DNA of 64,000 nt, from contig NZ_SLZV01000009.1 in NCBI RefSeq assembly GCF_004346095.1, positions 1 to 64,000 on the forward strand, read 5' to 3'. The notes beneath the pieces are model-generated. The model was not told where the DNA came from. It did no database searches and saw only the letters and a list, made by a program, of their open reading frames with translations. This document shows positions 45,959 through 54,722 of this stretch, one piece after another. The stretch comes from Faecalimonas umbilicata. GTDB taxonomy: Bacteria; Bacillota; Clostridia; Lachnospirales; Lachnospiraceae. Numbering within the stretch: position 1 is the first letter of the stretch; each line of letters opens with the position of its first letter. The position numbers and the translations under genes were made by a program.

Positions 45959-47188
45959 CTATTTTATACTGCTTCCCGCCGCATATGCAGTTGACCACGC
46001 AATCTGCAGATTATATCCGCCTGTCAATGCATCAAGATCTAACACTTCTCCTGCGAAATAAACTCCCGGCACCAGTTTAGACTCCATTGTTCCCGGATCA
46101 ACCTCTTTTACCTTCACGCCACCTTTTGTAATGATCGCCTCATTGTAACCACGCAGTCCTGAAATTGTCATCTCAAAATGTTTTATCAGCTTTACAAAAC
46201 TCTGCCGCTCTTCCCGCGAAATATCATGTACCTTTTTTTCCGGATCGATCTTACTCCGTTCGATCATCACCGGTATCAGTTTTGCCGGAAACAGCCTTGT
46301 CACTGCATTTTTAAACTGCTTGTTAATATTTTGCTCAAAATCCCTAAGCACACGTTGATCGAGCTGCTCTTCCGTCAATGCTGGTTTGAGATCGATGACA
46401 AGCTTCAGTTTCTTCTCTCCTGCTTTCTTTGCAATATGGCTGCTGCCGCTTAAAATCAGCGGACCGCTTACCCCATAGTGGGTAAACAGCATTTCTCCGA
46501 AATCCTGATACAATTTCTTTTTCCCATCATAAATTGCCGCCTCTACATTTTTCAGCGACAACCCCTGCAGCTCCTTTACAAATTCTTCCTCAATTGCCAG
46601 AGGAACTAAGGATGGGTAGATATCAGTCACTGTATGCCCCAGCTCTTCTGCGAATCGATATCCATCTCCGTTAGATCCCGTCGTCTGATAAGAAAATCCT
46701 CCTGTCGCAATCACGCAGGCATCTCCCTGAACGCACGCGCCATCTGCAAACTCTAACCCGGAAAATCTGCCATTCTCTGTTAAAATTTTTGACACCTTTG
46801 TATAAAGATGCACTTTGACACCAGTGCGCTTCATTTCACCGGAAAGCGCTCCGATTACATCCGAAGAATGATCTGACACCGGAAATACACGATTGCCGCG
46901 CTCAATTTTGGTAGGAACTCCTAGCGTTTCAAAAAATGAAATGACATCCTCATTTGTATAACTATAAAAGCTGCTATATAAAAATTTCCGGTTGCTCACA
47001 ACGTTTTCAAACAGATTTTCCATATCCCCGGCATTTGTAATATTACAGCGCCCTTTCCCGGTAATGAATAATTTTTTTCCGAGTTTTTCATTTTTCTCAA
47101 AGACATGTACTTCATTCCCATTTCGCGCCGCAAAAATAGAAGCCAACATTCCAGCCGCTCCTCCGCCTACAATCAACACTTTACTCAT
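45959..47188 (-). CDS. NAD(P)/FAD-dependent oxidoreductase (HI0933 family), 409 aa
   Basis: Flavoprotein of the HI0933/YhiN family. Dinucleotide-binding motif VGGGAAGMLASIFAA (about 7-21), KLGKKLFITGKGRCNITNA (about 35-53), family insert domain (about 190-330), and the C-terminal FAD motif GVYFAGEVLDLDALTGGYNLQIAWSTA (about 376-402). Enzymatic substrate unknown. It begins one base after the rpiR stop and is probably coexpressed with it. Confidence 0.92.
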   Translation of the reverse strand: MSKVLIVGGGAAGMLASIFAARNGNEVHVFEKNEKLGKKLFITGKGRCNITNAGDMENLFENVVSNRKFLYSSFYSYTNEDVISFFETLGVPTKIERGNRVFPVSDHSSDVIGALSGEMKRTGVKVHLYTKVSKILTENGRFSGLEFADGACVQGDACVIATGGFSYQTTGSNGDGYRFAEELGHTVTDIYPSLVPLAIEEEFVKELQGLSLKNVEAAIYDGKKKLYQDFGEMLFTHYGVSGPLILSGSSHIAKKAGEKKLKLVIDLKPALTEEQLDQRVLRDFEQNINKQFKNAVTRLFPAKLIPVMIERSKIDPEKKVHDISREERQSFVKLIKHFEMTISGLRGYNEAIITKGGVKVKEVDPGTMESKLVPGVYFAGEVLDLDALTGGYNLQIAWSTAYAAGSSIK

Positions 47189-47189
47189 C

Positions 47190-48107
47190 TTATTTTTCTC
47201 CTATTCCCAAGGTTGTTTCCTCTTCGATCTCATCGTTTCCGTAGACTTGATTCTCATCCCAGATCTCTTCCAGAAATGCCAGTGTGCGCCGCATTTCCTT
47301 TTGTTTCTTCATGCAGAGCGCTACAACAAGCGCATTGATCACGCTGAGCGGCGCTACAAGTGAATCCGCAATCGATGCCATATCACTTCTCGCAATCAAA
47401 TTACAATCTGAATATTCTGTCATCGGTGAGCGTTCACTATCCGTCAGTGTGATCACTTTTGCCTCTCGCTTTTTGGAAAAAGAAAGCGCCTTCCGGGTCA
47501 GTTGTGAATACCTTGGAAAACTGATACCGATGATCGCATCTTCCTGTCCGATTCGAATTAGCTGTTCAAAAATCTCACTGGAACAATTCGTATTGACAAG
47601 AATCACATTATCAAACAGAAAATTCAAATAAAACTGCAGGAAATTAGCAAGTGGTGCACAACTTCGGATTCCGATGACATAAATTTTTCGTGCCTGAAGG
47701 ATAATATCCACCGCCCGGTCAAATGCACTTTGATCAATATTCGTCAGTGTGACTTTAATTTTCTCAATATCCGACTGGAGTACGGTCTCTAAAATTTCTG
47801 ACTGACTGATTCTCCCATAAGTCACTTCCATACGCTGAATCGAATTCAGCTTATTTCTCACAAGTTCTTCCAACGCTTTCTGGAAGCCCGGATATCCACT
47901 GTACCCAAGCTGCGTGGCAAAGCGAACAACTGTGGACTCACTGACGCCGACAACTTCACCAAGCTTTGCCGCGGTCAAAAAAACAGCCTTGTCATAGTTC
48001 TCTATAATGTAATCAGCCAAAAGTCGCTGTCCTTTGCTGAACTTTTCATACTGTGTCTCCATTCTCTTTAAGAACTCATTCCCACTTGTTCCACCTGTAT
48101 GTTTCAT
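47190..48107 (-). CDS. MurR/RpiR-family transcriptional regulator, 305 aa
   Basis: Sugar-phosphate-responsive regulator. N-terminal helix-turn-helix (about 15-90, LGEVVGVSESTVVRFATQLGYSGYPGFQ) and a SIS domain for phosphosugar binding (about 125-265, IYVIGIRSCAPLANF and IGISFPRYSQLT). GGTGGGG precedes the ATG. The promoter region carries nested inverted repeats over its -35 element, which suggests autoregulation. The effector cannot be deduced; the downstream partner is a flavoprotein rather than a sugar enzyme. Confidence 0.93.
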   Translation of the reverse strand: MKHTGGTSGNEFLKRMETQYEKFSKGQRLLADYIIENYDKAVFLTAAKLGEVVGVSESTVVRFATQLGYSGYPGFQKALEELVRNKLNSIQRMEVTYGRISQSEILETVLQSDIEKIKVTLTNIDQSAFDRAVDIILQARKIYVIGIRSCAPLANFLQFYLNFLFDNVILVNTNCSSEIFEQLIRIGQEDAIIGISFPRYSQLTRKALSFSKKREAKVITLTDSERSPMTEYSDCNLIARSDMASIADSLVAPLSVINALVVALCMKKQKEMRRTLAFLEEIWDENQVYGNDEIEEETTLGIGEK

Positions 48108-48140
48108 AATTTCCCCACCATTTCCTCTAAGTCTTCACTT

Positions 48141-48174
48141 ATTATACACAACTACTTCCTTGAAGTAAAGGAAG
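48141..48174 (-). promoter_or_regulatory. rpiR promoter with overlapping operator-like inverted repeat
   Basis: Minus strand TTTACT (48164-48169), 17 bases, TATAAT (48141-48146). CTTCCTT (48155-48161) and AAGGAAG (48168-48174) form an inverted repeat, with a nested ACTTC-n3-GAAGT palindrome (48154-48166), covering the -35 and spacer. Confidence 0.5.
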
Positions 48175-48178
48175 GATT

Positions 48179-48970
48179 CTAAATCAGTCCATAATGCTTC
48201 ATTGCCCAGGCAATTCCGCCATCTTCCACTGTCTTTGTCACAAATTCTGTATACGGCTCAAGCCCCGGCGCATGATTTCCCATTGCGATCGTATGTGATG
48301 CATATTCAAACATCGACAAATCGTTCATACTATCTCCAAATACATAGACCTGATCTTTATCCAGACCGAATTTCTTTACCAGGAATTCGCATGCCGTCGC
48401 CTTCGAAAATGCTTTCTGTGTCAGCTCATATGTATTTTCTCCCCGGTCGATCACCGCAAACGCATCTTCCATCAGACGAAAAAAACGTTCCTTTTCACTT
48501 TGTTCATCTGCATACACAAAAATTTTGTCGTAAAGAAATCCACCTTCTTCTATATGCTTCTTCTTTCCCAAACCCAATTGTCCAAAATAGTGTCTTCCCT
48601 GCTCCAATTTTTCAAACCGCGAGACTTTTTTCGGAAAATAAAGATCTTCCGTTCCTTCCAAAACACCATCTAGCCCGCATTCCCGCATCTGCTCAATATA
48701 TTTTTGTCCACAGGCTTCCTCAATATGACTTTCCAGTAATACTTCCTCATGAAAGAGAAGATACGATCCGCACCCACACAAGTATCCATCAAATTCAAAT
48801 TGATAAAGCTCTTTCGGAAGCGCACAGACCGTTCTCCCCGTATTGATAAAGAGTAAATGCCCATTTTTCTTCGCTTCTGCAAGTGCCTCCAACGCACTGT
48901 CCGGAATTTTCCCTGTTTTATCGCTTAAAAGTGTTCCATCAATGTCAAAAAATAAGATTGATTGCCTCAT
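48179..48970 (-). CDS. Cof-type HAD-IIB family phosphatase, 263 aa
   Basis: Haloacid-dehalogenase-type hydrolase of the Cof/YbiV group. Motif I FFDIDGTLLS (about 7-16), motif II Thr in INTGRT (about 42-47), a C2B cap domain (about 85-185), and motif IV VFGDSMNDLSMFEYA (about 210-224). It likely dephosphorylates sugar phosphates or cofactors; the substrate is not predictable. AAGGAG precedes the ATG, and it has its own near-consensus promoter. Confidence 0.93.
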   Translation of the reverse strand: MRQSILFFDIDGTLLSDKTGKIPDSALEALAEAKKNGHLLFINTGRTVCALPKELYQFEFDGYLCGCGSYLLFHEEVLLESHIEEACGQKYIEQMRECGLDGVLEGTEDLYFPKKVSRFEKLEQGRHYFGQLGLGKKKHIEEGGFLYDKIFVYADEQSEKERFFRLMEDAFAVIDRGENTYELTQKAFSKATACEFLVKKFGLDKDQVYVFGDSMNDLSMFEYASHTIAMGNHAPGLEPYTEFVTKTVEDGGIAWAMKHYGLI

Positions 48971-49003
48971 CTTGTATCTCCTTTTTCTTTTCTGTCTTCA
49001 TTT

Positions 49004-49031
49004 ATCATAGCGAAGATTCCGCGTTTGTCAA
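49004..49031 (-). promoter_or_regulatory. sigma-A promoter of the HAD phosphatase gene
   Basis: Minus strand TTGACA (49026-49031), 16 bases, TATGAT (49004-49009), about 34 bases before the start codon. Confidence 0.65.
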
Positions 49032-49077
49032 CCCCTACATGCATTCCATACACACCTGCGGATTCGCAAAATGAAAG

Positions 49078-49123
49078 CGACCCTGTGGAGGCTTTATTCT
49101 CTGGCTGCTCTCCCACAGGGTCG
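49078..49123 (-). terminator. second of two tandem hairpins after the decarboxylase operon
   Basis: An 11-bp perfect GC-rich stem (49078-49088 with 49113-49123) around a 24-base loop, followed by CTTTCATTTTG on the minus strand. It lies about 65 bases past the oadA-type stop. Confidence 0.6.
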
Positions 49124-49132
49124 GTTTATGAT

Positions 49133-49170
49133 CGACAAAGACAGGCTGCTTGCTTCCCTGTCCTTTGTCG
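49133..49170 (-). terminator. first of two tandem hairpins after the decarboxylase operon
   Basis: A 13-bp stem with one bulge (49133-49145 with 49157-49170), 16 bases after the oadA-type stop. There is no T tail, so it may act as an mRNA-stabilising 3' hairpin rather than a terminator. Confidence 0.5.
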
Positions 49171-49186
49171 GCTCTGTCTTATTTTT

Positions 49187-50599
49187 CTATACCGGATAAG
49201 ATCCGTTCTTTGTGTCGGCAACTGTCTGATCTACTTTCGTCTGCTGCGCTTCTCTATATTTAAAGAAATCTGTTGCCACTTGTGGGAACAATGCATAGGA
49301 AAGCACATCTTCGTCCTGTTGTGACCACTGTTCCATTTCACTTCGCAGTGTATCTAACTCATCCGGGATCAAGTCTGCCGGACGGCATGTGATAACTTCT
49401 GCATCTCCGATACATTTCTTCTGCACTTCTTCGTCAAACGGTTTGACTGTTTTCCCGTACTTTCCACTCAGAAGATCTTTTGTCTCCTTTGTTGCCATTT
49501 TGTAGCGTTCGCCCATCAGGACATTGAATACTGCCTGTGTTCCGACAATCTGAGAAGACGGTGTAACAAGCGGCGGCTCTCCCAGATCTTTACGAACTCT
49601 CGGCACTTCCTCAAGCACTTCGTAATATCGATCTTCTGCTCCCTGCTCTTTTAACTGAGAAGTTAAGTTCGACAGCATACCACCTGGCACCTGATACAGT
49701 AATGTCTTAATATTTACACCAAGGTTCTTCGGATTCAGAAGCCCTGATTCTAATGCTTCATCGCGGATTGGGCGGAAGTAATCTGCAATCTCTGCAAGCA
49801 GGTTCTGGTCAAATCCAGTATCGTACGGTGTTCCTTTAAATGTCTCTACCATAACTTCTGTTGCAGGCTGGGAGGTTCCAAGTGCAAATGGAGAGATCGC
49901 TGTATCGATCACATCAACACCTGCTTCCACTGCTTTTAAGTATGTCATGGAAGCCACACCCGAAGTATAGTGTGTATGTAACTGGATCGGAATGCTGACA
50001 TTTTCTTTCAACGCACCAATCAACTCTGTCGCCTCATATGGAAGGAGAAGACCTGCCATATCTTTCAAGCAGATAGAATTTGCTCCCATATCCTCAATCC
50101 TCTTAGCGATGTCGATCCAATATTCGTGAGTATATGCATCTCCCAGCGTATAGGACAACGCCACCTGTGCATGTCCCTTCTCCTTATTTGCTGCTGTGAC
50201 TGCTGTCTGCAGATTTCGAAGATCGTTTAAACAGTCAAAAATACGAATGATATCGATTCCATTGGCGATTGATTTCTGAACAAAATATTCTACTACATCA
50301 TCTCCATACGGACGATATCCTAAAATATTCTGTCCGCGGAATAACATCTGCAATTTTGTATTTTTAAATCCATCGCGGAATTTCCGGAGTCTCTCCCATG
50401 GATCTTCCTTCAGGAAACGGAGTGATGCGTCAAAGGTAGCGCCACCCCAACACTCTACGGAATGATATCCCACCTTATCCATTTTATCGATGATCGGCAG
50501 CATCTGCTCTGTCGTCATTCTCGTTGCGATCAGCGACTGATGTGCATCACGCAGAATCGTCTCTGTAATTTTAATTGGTTTTTTTGCTATATCTGCCAT
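49187..50599 (-). CDS. carboxyltransferase subunit (PycB/OadA type, no biotin domain), 470 aa
   Basis: Carboxyltransferase of the pyruvate carboxylase B / oxaloacetate decarboxylase alpha family, moving CO2 between biotin and pyruvate. Barrel motifs: ETILRDAHQSLIATRM (about 13-28), RIFDCLNDLRNL (about 118-129), carbamylated-Lys region CLKDMAGLL (about 177-185), and metal His in QLHTHYTSG (about 207-215). The conserved PYC_OADA domain follows (about 290-450). It ends without the C-terminal biotinyl domain found in OadA; a separate biotin protein is encoded three genes up in the same operon. AGGAGG precedes ATG 50599. Confidence 0.93.
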   Translation of the reverse strand: MADIAKKPIKITETILRDAHQSLIATRMTTEQMLPIIDKMDKVGYHSVECWGGATFDASLRFLKEDPWERLRKFRDGFKNTKLQMLFRGQNILGYRPYGDDVVEYFVQKSIANGIDIIRIFDCLNDLRNLQTAVTAANKEKGHAQVALSYTLGDAYTHEYWIDIAKRIEDMGANSICLKDMAGLLLPYEATELIGALKENVSIPIQLHTHYTSGVASMTYLKAVEAGVDVIDTAISPFALGTSQPATEVMVETFKGTPYDTGFDQNLLAEIADYFRPIRDEALESGLLNPKNLGVNIKTLLYQVPGGMLSNLTSQLKEQGAEDRYYEVLEEVPRVRKDLGEPPLVTPSSQIVGTQAVFNVLMGERYKMATKETKDLLSGKYGKTVKPFDEEVQKKCIGDAEVITCRPADLIPDELDTLRSEMEQWSQQDEDVLSYALFPQVATDFFKYREAQQTKVDQTVADTKNGSYPV

Positions 50600-50631
50600 G
50601 TTACTTCCTCCTAACATTTCACTTTTTCAAC

Positions 50632-51783
50632 TTACATTACACCGAAGATTGCCATAAAGGTACCTGCTGCAACAGCCGTACCGATGACTCCGGCGACATT
50701 TGGTCCCATCGCATGCATCAACAGGAAGTTTGTAGGATCTGCCTCTGCCCCGACTTTCTGTGATACTCTGGCTGCCATAGGCACCGCAGATACTCCGGCA
50801 GAACCAATCAGCGGATTTACTTTTCCTCCAGTCACCTTGCACATCAGTTTACCGAACAATACACCTGCAGCTGTTCCAAACGCAAACGCTACCAGTCCAA
50901 GCACAACAATCTTGATCGTATCCCAGTTTAAAAATGCTTCTGCACTTGTCGTTGCACCGACAGAAGTTCCAAGCAGGATCACAACAATATACATCAATGC
51001 ATTTGATGCTGTATCTGTAAGCTGTCTTACAACTCCACACTCTTTGAATAAGTTACCGAGCATCAGCATGCCGACTAACGGCGCTGTTGTTGGAAGAATC
51101 AGCGATACGACGATCGTAATGATGATCGGGAATAGAATTCTCTCCAGTTTAGATACCGGACGAAGCTGTTCCATCTTGATTTTTCTTTCTTCTTCCGTTG
51201 TGAGAAGCTTCATGATCGGCGGCTGGATGATCGGGACTAGTGACATATAAGAATATGCCGCTACCGCAATCGGTCCTAAAATTGCTGTCTGCTGCAGTTT
51301 CCCTGCAAGGAAGATCGATGTAGGTCCGTCAGCTCCTCCGATAATAGAGATCGCTGCTGCTGCCTTATCACTGAATCCCATTGCCATCGCTCCTAAATAA
51401 GCGGCAAAAATACCGAACTGTGCTGCCGCTCCGAGGAGGAAACTCTTCGGATTCGCAATCAGTGGTCCAAAATCGGTCATTGCTCCGACACCAAGGAAAA
51501 TCAGTGACGGTAAGATCGCCCACTCATCAAGCAAGTAGAAATAGTGAAGAAGTCCTCCGACTCCATTTGAAGAATCCTCAATGGATAACATAATATCTGG
51601 GTAAATATTTACCAACAGCATACCAAACGCGATCGGAACCAAAAGAAGCGGCTCAAATCCTTTGGCAATCGCCAGATATAAAAACACGCATGCTACCGCA
51701 ATCATGACGTAATTTCCAACTGTAAGATTGAAAAAAGCCGTCTGGTGCATGAGGTTATCCAATGTAGTCATAATGTATTCCAT
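50632..51783 (-). CDS. Na+-translocating decarboxylase beta subunit (OadB/MmdB/GcdB), 383 aa
   Basis: Integral membrane subunit that decarboxylates carboxybiotin and exports Na+. About nine to eleven spans. The family motif IIGGADGPTSIFLAGKL (about 147-163), the DFGPLIANPKSF segment (about 103-114) and the C-terminal GPNVAGVIGTAVAAGTF (about 361-377) are clear, including conserved Asp and Asn residues on the ion path. GGAGG precedes the ATG. It lies between the biotin carrier and the carboxyltransferase. Confidence 0.96.
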   Translation of the reverse strand: MEYIMTTLDNLMHQTAFFNLTVGNYVMIAVACVFLYLAIAKGFEPLLLVPIAFGMLLVNIYPDIMLSIEDSSNGVGGLLHYFYLLDEWAILPSLIFLGVGAMTDFGPLIANPKSFLLGAAAQFGIFAAYLGAMAMGFSDKAAAAISIIGGADGPTSIFLAGKLQQTAILGPIAVAAYSYMSLVPIIQPPIMKLLTTEEERKIKMEQLRPVSKLERILFPIIITIVVSLILPTTAPLVGMLMLGNLFKECGVVRQLTDTASNALMYIVVILLGTSVGATTSAEAFLNWDTIKIVVLGLVAFAFGTAAGVLFGKLMCKVTGGKVNPLIGSAGVSAVPMAARVSQKVGAEADPTNFLLMHAMGPNVAGVIGTAVAAGTFMAIFGVM

Positions 51784-51815
51784 ATTTTAACCTCCAGTCT
51801 GTGTCCGGGACATCA

Positions 51816-52181
51816 TTAATTCAATGTAGCCAGTACTGCTCCTGATTCCACTGCATCACCTACTGCTACATCAATGCTGGCTACGGTTCCTGCCTCCGGA
51901 GCTACAACCGGGATTTCCATTTTCATCGCCTCGATCACAACGATCGGTGCTCCTTTTTCTACCTGCTGTCCGACAGCTGCCTCTAATTTAAATACTTTTC
52001 CTGCCGCACCTGCTGTCACTTTGACATTTCCTGTCCCTGCTGCTTTCTTCGGTGCCGGGGCTGCCTTTGGTGCCACTGGAGCTTTCTTCTGTACCGGTGC
52101 TGCTGGTGCTGCTCCTGCTGCTTTCTCCTCTACTGTCACATCATATACATTTCCATTTACTGTAATTGTATAACTTTTCAT
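51816..52181 (-). CDS. biotin carrier protein (biotin/lipoyl domain), 121 aa
   Basis: Swinging-arm subunit. A short N-terminal beta segment (MKSYTITVNGNVYDV) is joined by an Ala/Pro/Lys-rich flexible linker (about 20-50) to a biotinyl domain (about 52-121). The biotinylated Lys is in EAMKMEIPV near residue 87. This layout matches the gamma/1.3S-type carriers of methylmalonyl-CoA decarboxylase and transcarboxylase. AGGAGG precedes ATG 52181; a TTG two codons back is in frame. Confidence 0.95.
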   Translation of the reverse strand: MKSYTITVNGNVYDVTVEEKAAGAAPAAPVQKKAPVAPKAAPAPKKAAGTGNVKVTAGAAGKVFKLEAAVGQQVEKGAPIVVIEAMKMEIPVVAPEAGTVASIDVAVGDAVESGAVLATLN

Positions 52182-52199
52182 CTTCAAATTCCTCCTGAA

Positions 52200-52967
52200 T
52201 TAATTCCATTTATTTGATTTTCTTCTGCGGATCGATCTTACCACAAATCCGTCAGACACACTTTCATCTGCCGCTGCAATCGCCGCTGTAATTACGGCCA
52301 CAAGTTCTTCATCATCGGTTAACTCTTCTTCCACTATAGGAACTTCTGCCTTTAGCACTTCTTTTACCGGTGTCTTATTTTTTTCTGTCTTCTTTGTAAA
52401 CTTTTCCTGAAGCATTGGTATATATTTCAAAAGTGAGATTACAAACGCAAGGAAGATCAGAACAAGAAATACAGTTCCCATTCCAAGAATGGTATTCATT
52501 CCGGCTTTCTTTAAAATTTCTCCAGTTGTATAATCTGCCGCAATATCAAGTGATTCTATATTGAGATTCTCGTCAAACTTAAATTCCAGCGTTGCTTCCC
52601 GCTCCTCATATACTGCCTCTGTAGACACTACTACACCAGAATCCGAACCTTCAAACTGATATTCGCCATGTTCTACATATTCTCCACATTCTTTTTCTGC
52701 CGCTTCCCAGGCATCCATCATAGAAATAAGTACTTCTGGTTCAATTGGCGCATTCGCTTCAGACATGATCTTATTGATCTGATATTCCGATGCCTGCCGA
52801 TAATTATCAAATGCTTCCTCATCCATCACTTCAAAATTTGCAATGATAAACTGTGTCACATATGTAAGCTGTGTTTCATCATATTCCAGTTCTTTCTTAC
52901 TTCCACATCCGGTAAAACTAAGTGTCAGAGCCAATGCACCGATTAATAAGCTGATTCTTTTTTTCAC
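52200..52967 (-). CDS. OadG-like subunit with lipoprotein signal, 255 aa
   Basis: Membrane subunit of the decarboxylase. The start MKKRISLLIGALALTLSFTG then Cys (residue 21) is a clear lipoprotein signal with lipobox. A soluble, DUF3887-like domain follows outside the membrane (about 25-155), then one membrane span (about 161-181) and a cytoplasmic tail (about 185-255) of OadG type (VAVITAAIAAA and a basic VVRSIRRRKSNKWN end). Classical OadG is about 80 residues, so this protein carries a large extra N-terminal domain. It lies between the carboxyltransferase and biotin carrier genes. Confidence 0.85.
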   Translation of the reverse strand: MKKRISLLIGALALTLSFTGCGSKKELEYDETQLTYVTQFIIANFEVMDEEAFDNYRQASEYQINKIMSEANAPIEPEVLISMMDAWEAAEKECGEYVEHGEYQFEGSDSGVVVSTEAVYEEREATLEFKFDENLNIESLDIAADYTTGEILKKAGMNTILGMGTVFLVLIFLAFVISLLKYIPMLQEKFTKKTEKNKTPVKEVLKAEVPIVEEELTDDEELVAVITAAIAAADESVSDGFVVRSIRRRKSNKWN

Positions 52968-52981
52968 TTTGCTTCACCTCT

Positions 52982-54421
52982 CTACACTGTTCCATGTTTT
53001 TTTGCCGGGCGATCTTCTCTCTTTGTAAATAACATTTCAAATGCACCGACCAGATATTTTCTTGTATCTTTCGGATCGATCACCGCATCTACATATCCTC
53101 TTCCTGCCGCAGCCAAAGGACTTGTCTGCATCTCTTCATATTCTGCCGCCTTCTGTCGGATCACTTCTGCACTCTCTTCTGCATACATGATCTTAGCAGC
53201 AAGATTCGCATCCATCATTCCAATCTCTGCCTGTGGCCATGCATATACCAGATCTGCTCCCAACGCCTTGCTGTTCATTGTTATATAGGCACTTCCGTAT
53301 GCTTTTCCGATAATGACATTCACTTTTGGTACAGTCGCATTTGCAAACGCATATGTAAGCTTTGCCACAGAAGAGGCAATATTTCTCTCCGAACACATTG
53401 TTGCATGATATCCTTCTACATTGGTAAGAGACAATACCGGAATATTGAATGCGTCACAGAAATTTACAAAATCTGCTGCTTTTCTACATCCACGTACACT
53501 TAAGCCACCGTCAAATTCTGCTTCCACATTTCCATCTTCATCATAGACCTTGCAGCGGTTTGCCACTGCACCGATCGTCACACCGTTGAGACGGATAAAT
53601 CCTGTTACCATTTCTTTTGCATAGTCTCTTTTTGTCTCAAAAAATACATGATTATCTGAAAGAGTGGAGAGCACGACTGCTGTATCTTCCGCTGCATTTT
53701 CGATCGCATCACAGAGACGATTCAGATCATCTGTACATTCGTCATAAGAGTTATCGTCTTCATTATTTGCCGGCAAAAGACATACAAGAGAACGGATTTC
53801 TTCTAAGATTTCCTCTTCTGTTCCGGTTCCATCTACCAGACCTGCTTCCTCACTCTGGAATTTTGCAGAAGATGTATCACACTTTGTAATGACATTCCCT
53901 TCCAGTGCATTTGGAGAATTCACAAATAATTTTGCATGTTCCTTCTCCATAAACGTAAAGTCTGTCAGAGAAGGGATCACTGCAAGTCCTCCCCCACATG
54001 TTCCGAAAATTGCTGTGATCTGTGGAATTACACCCGATGCCAATGTCTGTTTCATATACAGAGTTCCAAATGCATGGAGCGCATCCGTCGCTTCCTGAAG
54101 TCGAAGTCCCGCACAATCTACAAGGCCGATTACCGGAGCTCCCATCTTCATCGCAAGATCATAGATTGCGGCAATCTTCTTTGCATGCATCTCACCGATC
54201 GCCCCCTGCAATACAGAGGCATTCTGGCTGTATACATACACGAGGTTCCCATCAATCACCCCGTATCCGGTCACAACACCGTCTCCCGGAGTTTCTTTTG
54301 TCTGCATGTTGAAATCAGTCGTTCTCGCTTTAACAGCAGCACCGATTTCAACAAAACTTCCCTCGTCAAGCAAAGCGGCAATTCTTTCGCTTGCGCGGTT
54401 CTCTGTTGTTTCGTAACTCAT
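52982..54421 (-). CDS. acyl-CoA carboxyltransferase subunit (MmdA/12S type), 479 aa
   Basis: Crotonase-fold carboxyltransferase subunit that transfers CO2 between acyl-CoA (methylmalonyl-, glutaconyl- or malonyl-CoA class) and biotin. The paired acetyl-CoA carboxyltransferase domains cover about 15-225 and 250-460. Visible features: DGVVTGYGVIDG (about 46-57), FGTCGGGLAVIPSLTDF (about 138-154), RGCRKAADFVNFCDAFNIPV (about 309-328), and GKAYGSAYITMNSKALGADLVYAWP (about 370-394). At 479 residues it is a little shorter than typical MmdA (about 510). ATG 54421 follows GGAGGG. First gene of the decarboxylase operon. CoA substrate uncertain. Confidence 0.9.
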   Translation of the reverse strand: MSYETTENRASERIAALLDEGSFVEIGAAVKARTTDFNMQTKETPGDGVVTGYGVIDGNLVYVYSQNASVLQGAIGEMHAKKIAAIYDLAMKMGAPVIGLVDCAGLRLQEATDALHAFGTLYMKQTLASGVIPQITAIFGTCGGGLAVIPSLTDFTFMEKEHAKLFVNSPNALEGNVITKCDTSSAKFQSEEAGLVDGTGTEEEILEEIRSLVCLLPANNEDDNSYDECTDDLNRLCDAIENAAEDTAVVLSTLSDNHVFFETKRDYAKEMVTGFIRLNGVTIGAVANRCKVYDEDGNVEAEFDGGLSVRGCRKAADFVNFCDAFNIPVLSLTNVEGYHATMCSERNIASSVAKLTYAFANATVPKVNVIIGKAYGSAYITMNSKALGADLVYAWPQAEIGMMDANLAAKIMYAEESAEVIRQKAAEYEEMQTSPLAAAGRGYVDAVIDPKDTRKYLVGAFEMLFTKREDRPAKKHGTV

Positions 54422-54482
54422 ATCTTTTAGCCCTCCAATTTCTAAAATTTCATAAAGTTTAGCCAAATTTTCTGCCTATTAT

Positions 54483-54511
54483 ATTATATAATACTGCTTA
54501 AAAAATAGCAA
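54483..54511 (-). promoter_or_regulatory. sigma-A promoter of the decarboxylase operon
   Basis: Minus strand TTGCTA (54506-54511), 17 bases, TATAAT (54483-54488), about 62 bases before the first start codon. Confidence 0.65.
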
Positions 54512-54623
54512 TTGCTTTTTGATATTTTTTTCACATATTCGACTGACACGTCCTCCCTCAAAATATCCTCTTCCATCATGCTGATTTTTTCACTTCTTCT
54601 TTCTTTGTTTTTGTATATTTTGT

Positions 54624-54651
54624 TTGATTCCACTGACGATTATGATACAAT
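54624..54651 (+). promoter_or_regulatory. sigma-A promoter of the aminopeptidase P gene
   Basis: TTGATT (54624-54629), 16 bases, TACAAT (54646-54651), about 70 bases before the start codon. Confidence 0.5.
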
Positions 54652-54722
54652 AGAAAAGGCATGAAACGGGGACATCTTTTTGTTCCCGCACATTATAAAA
54701 TGTATCTAAGGAGGAAATAGAA

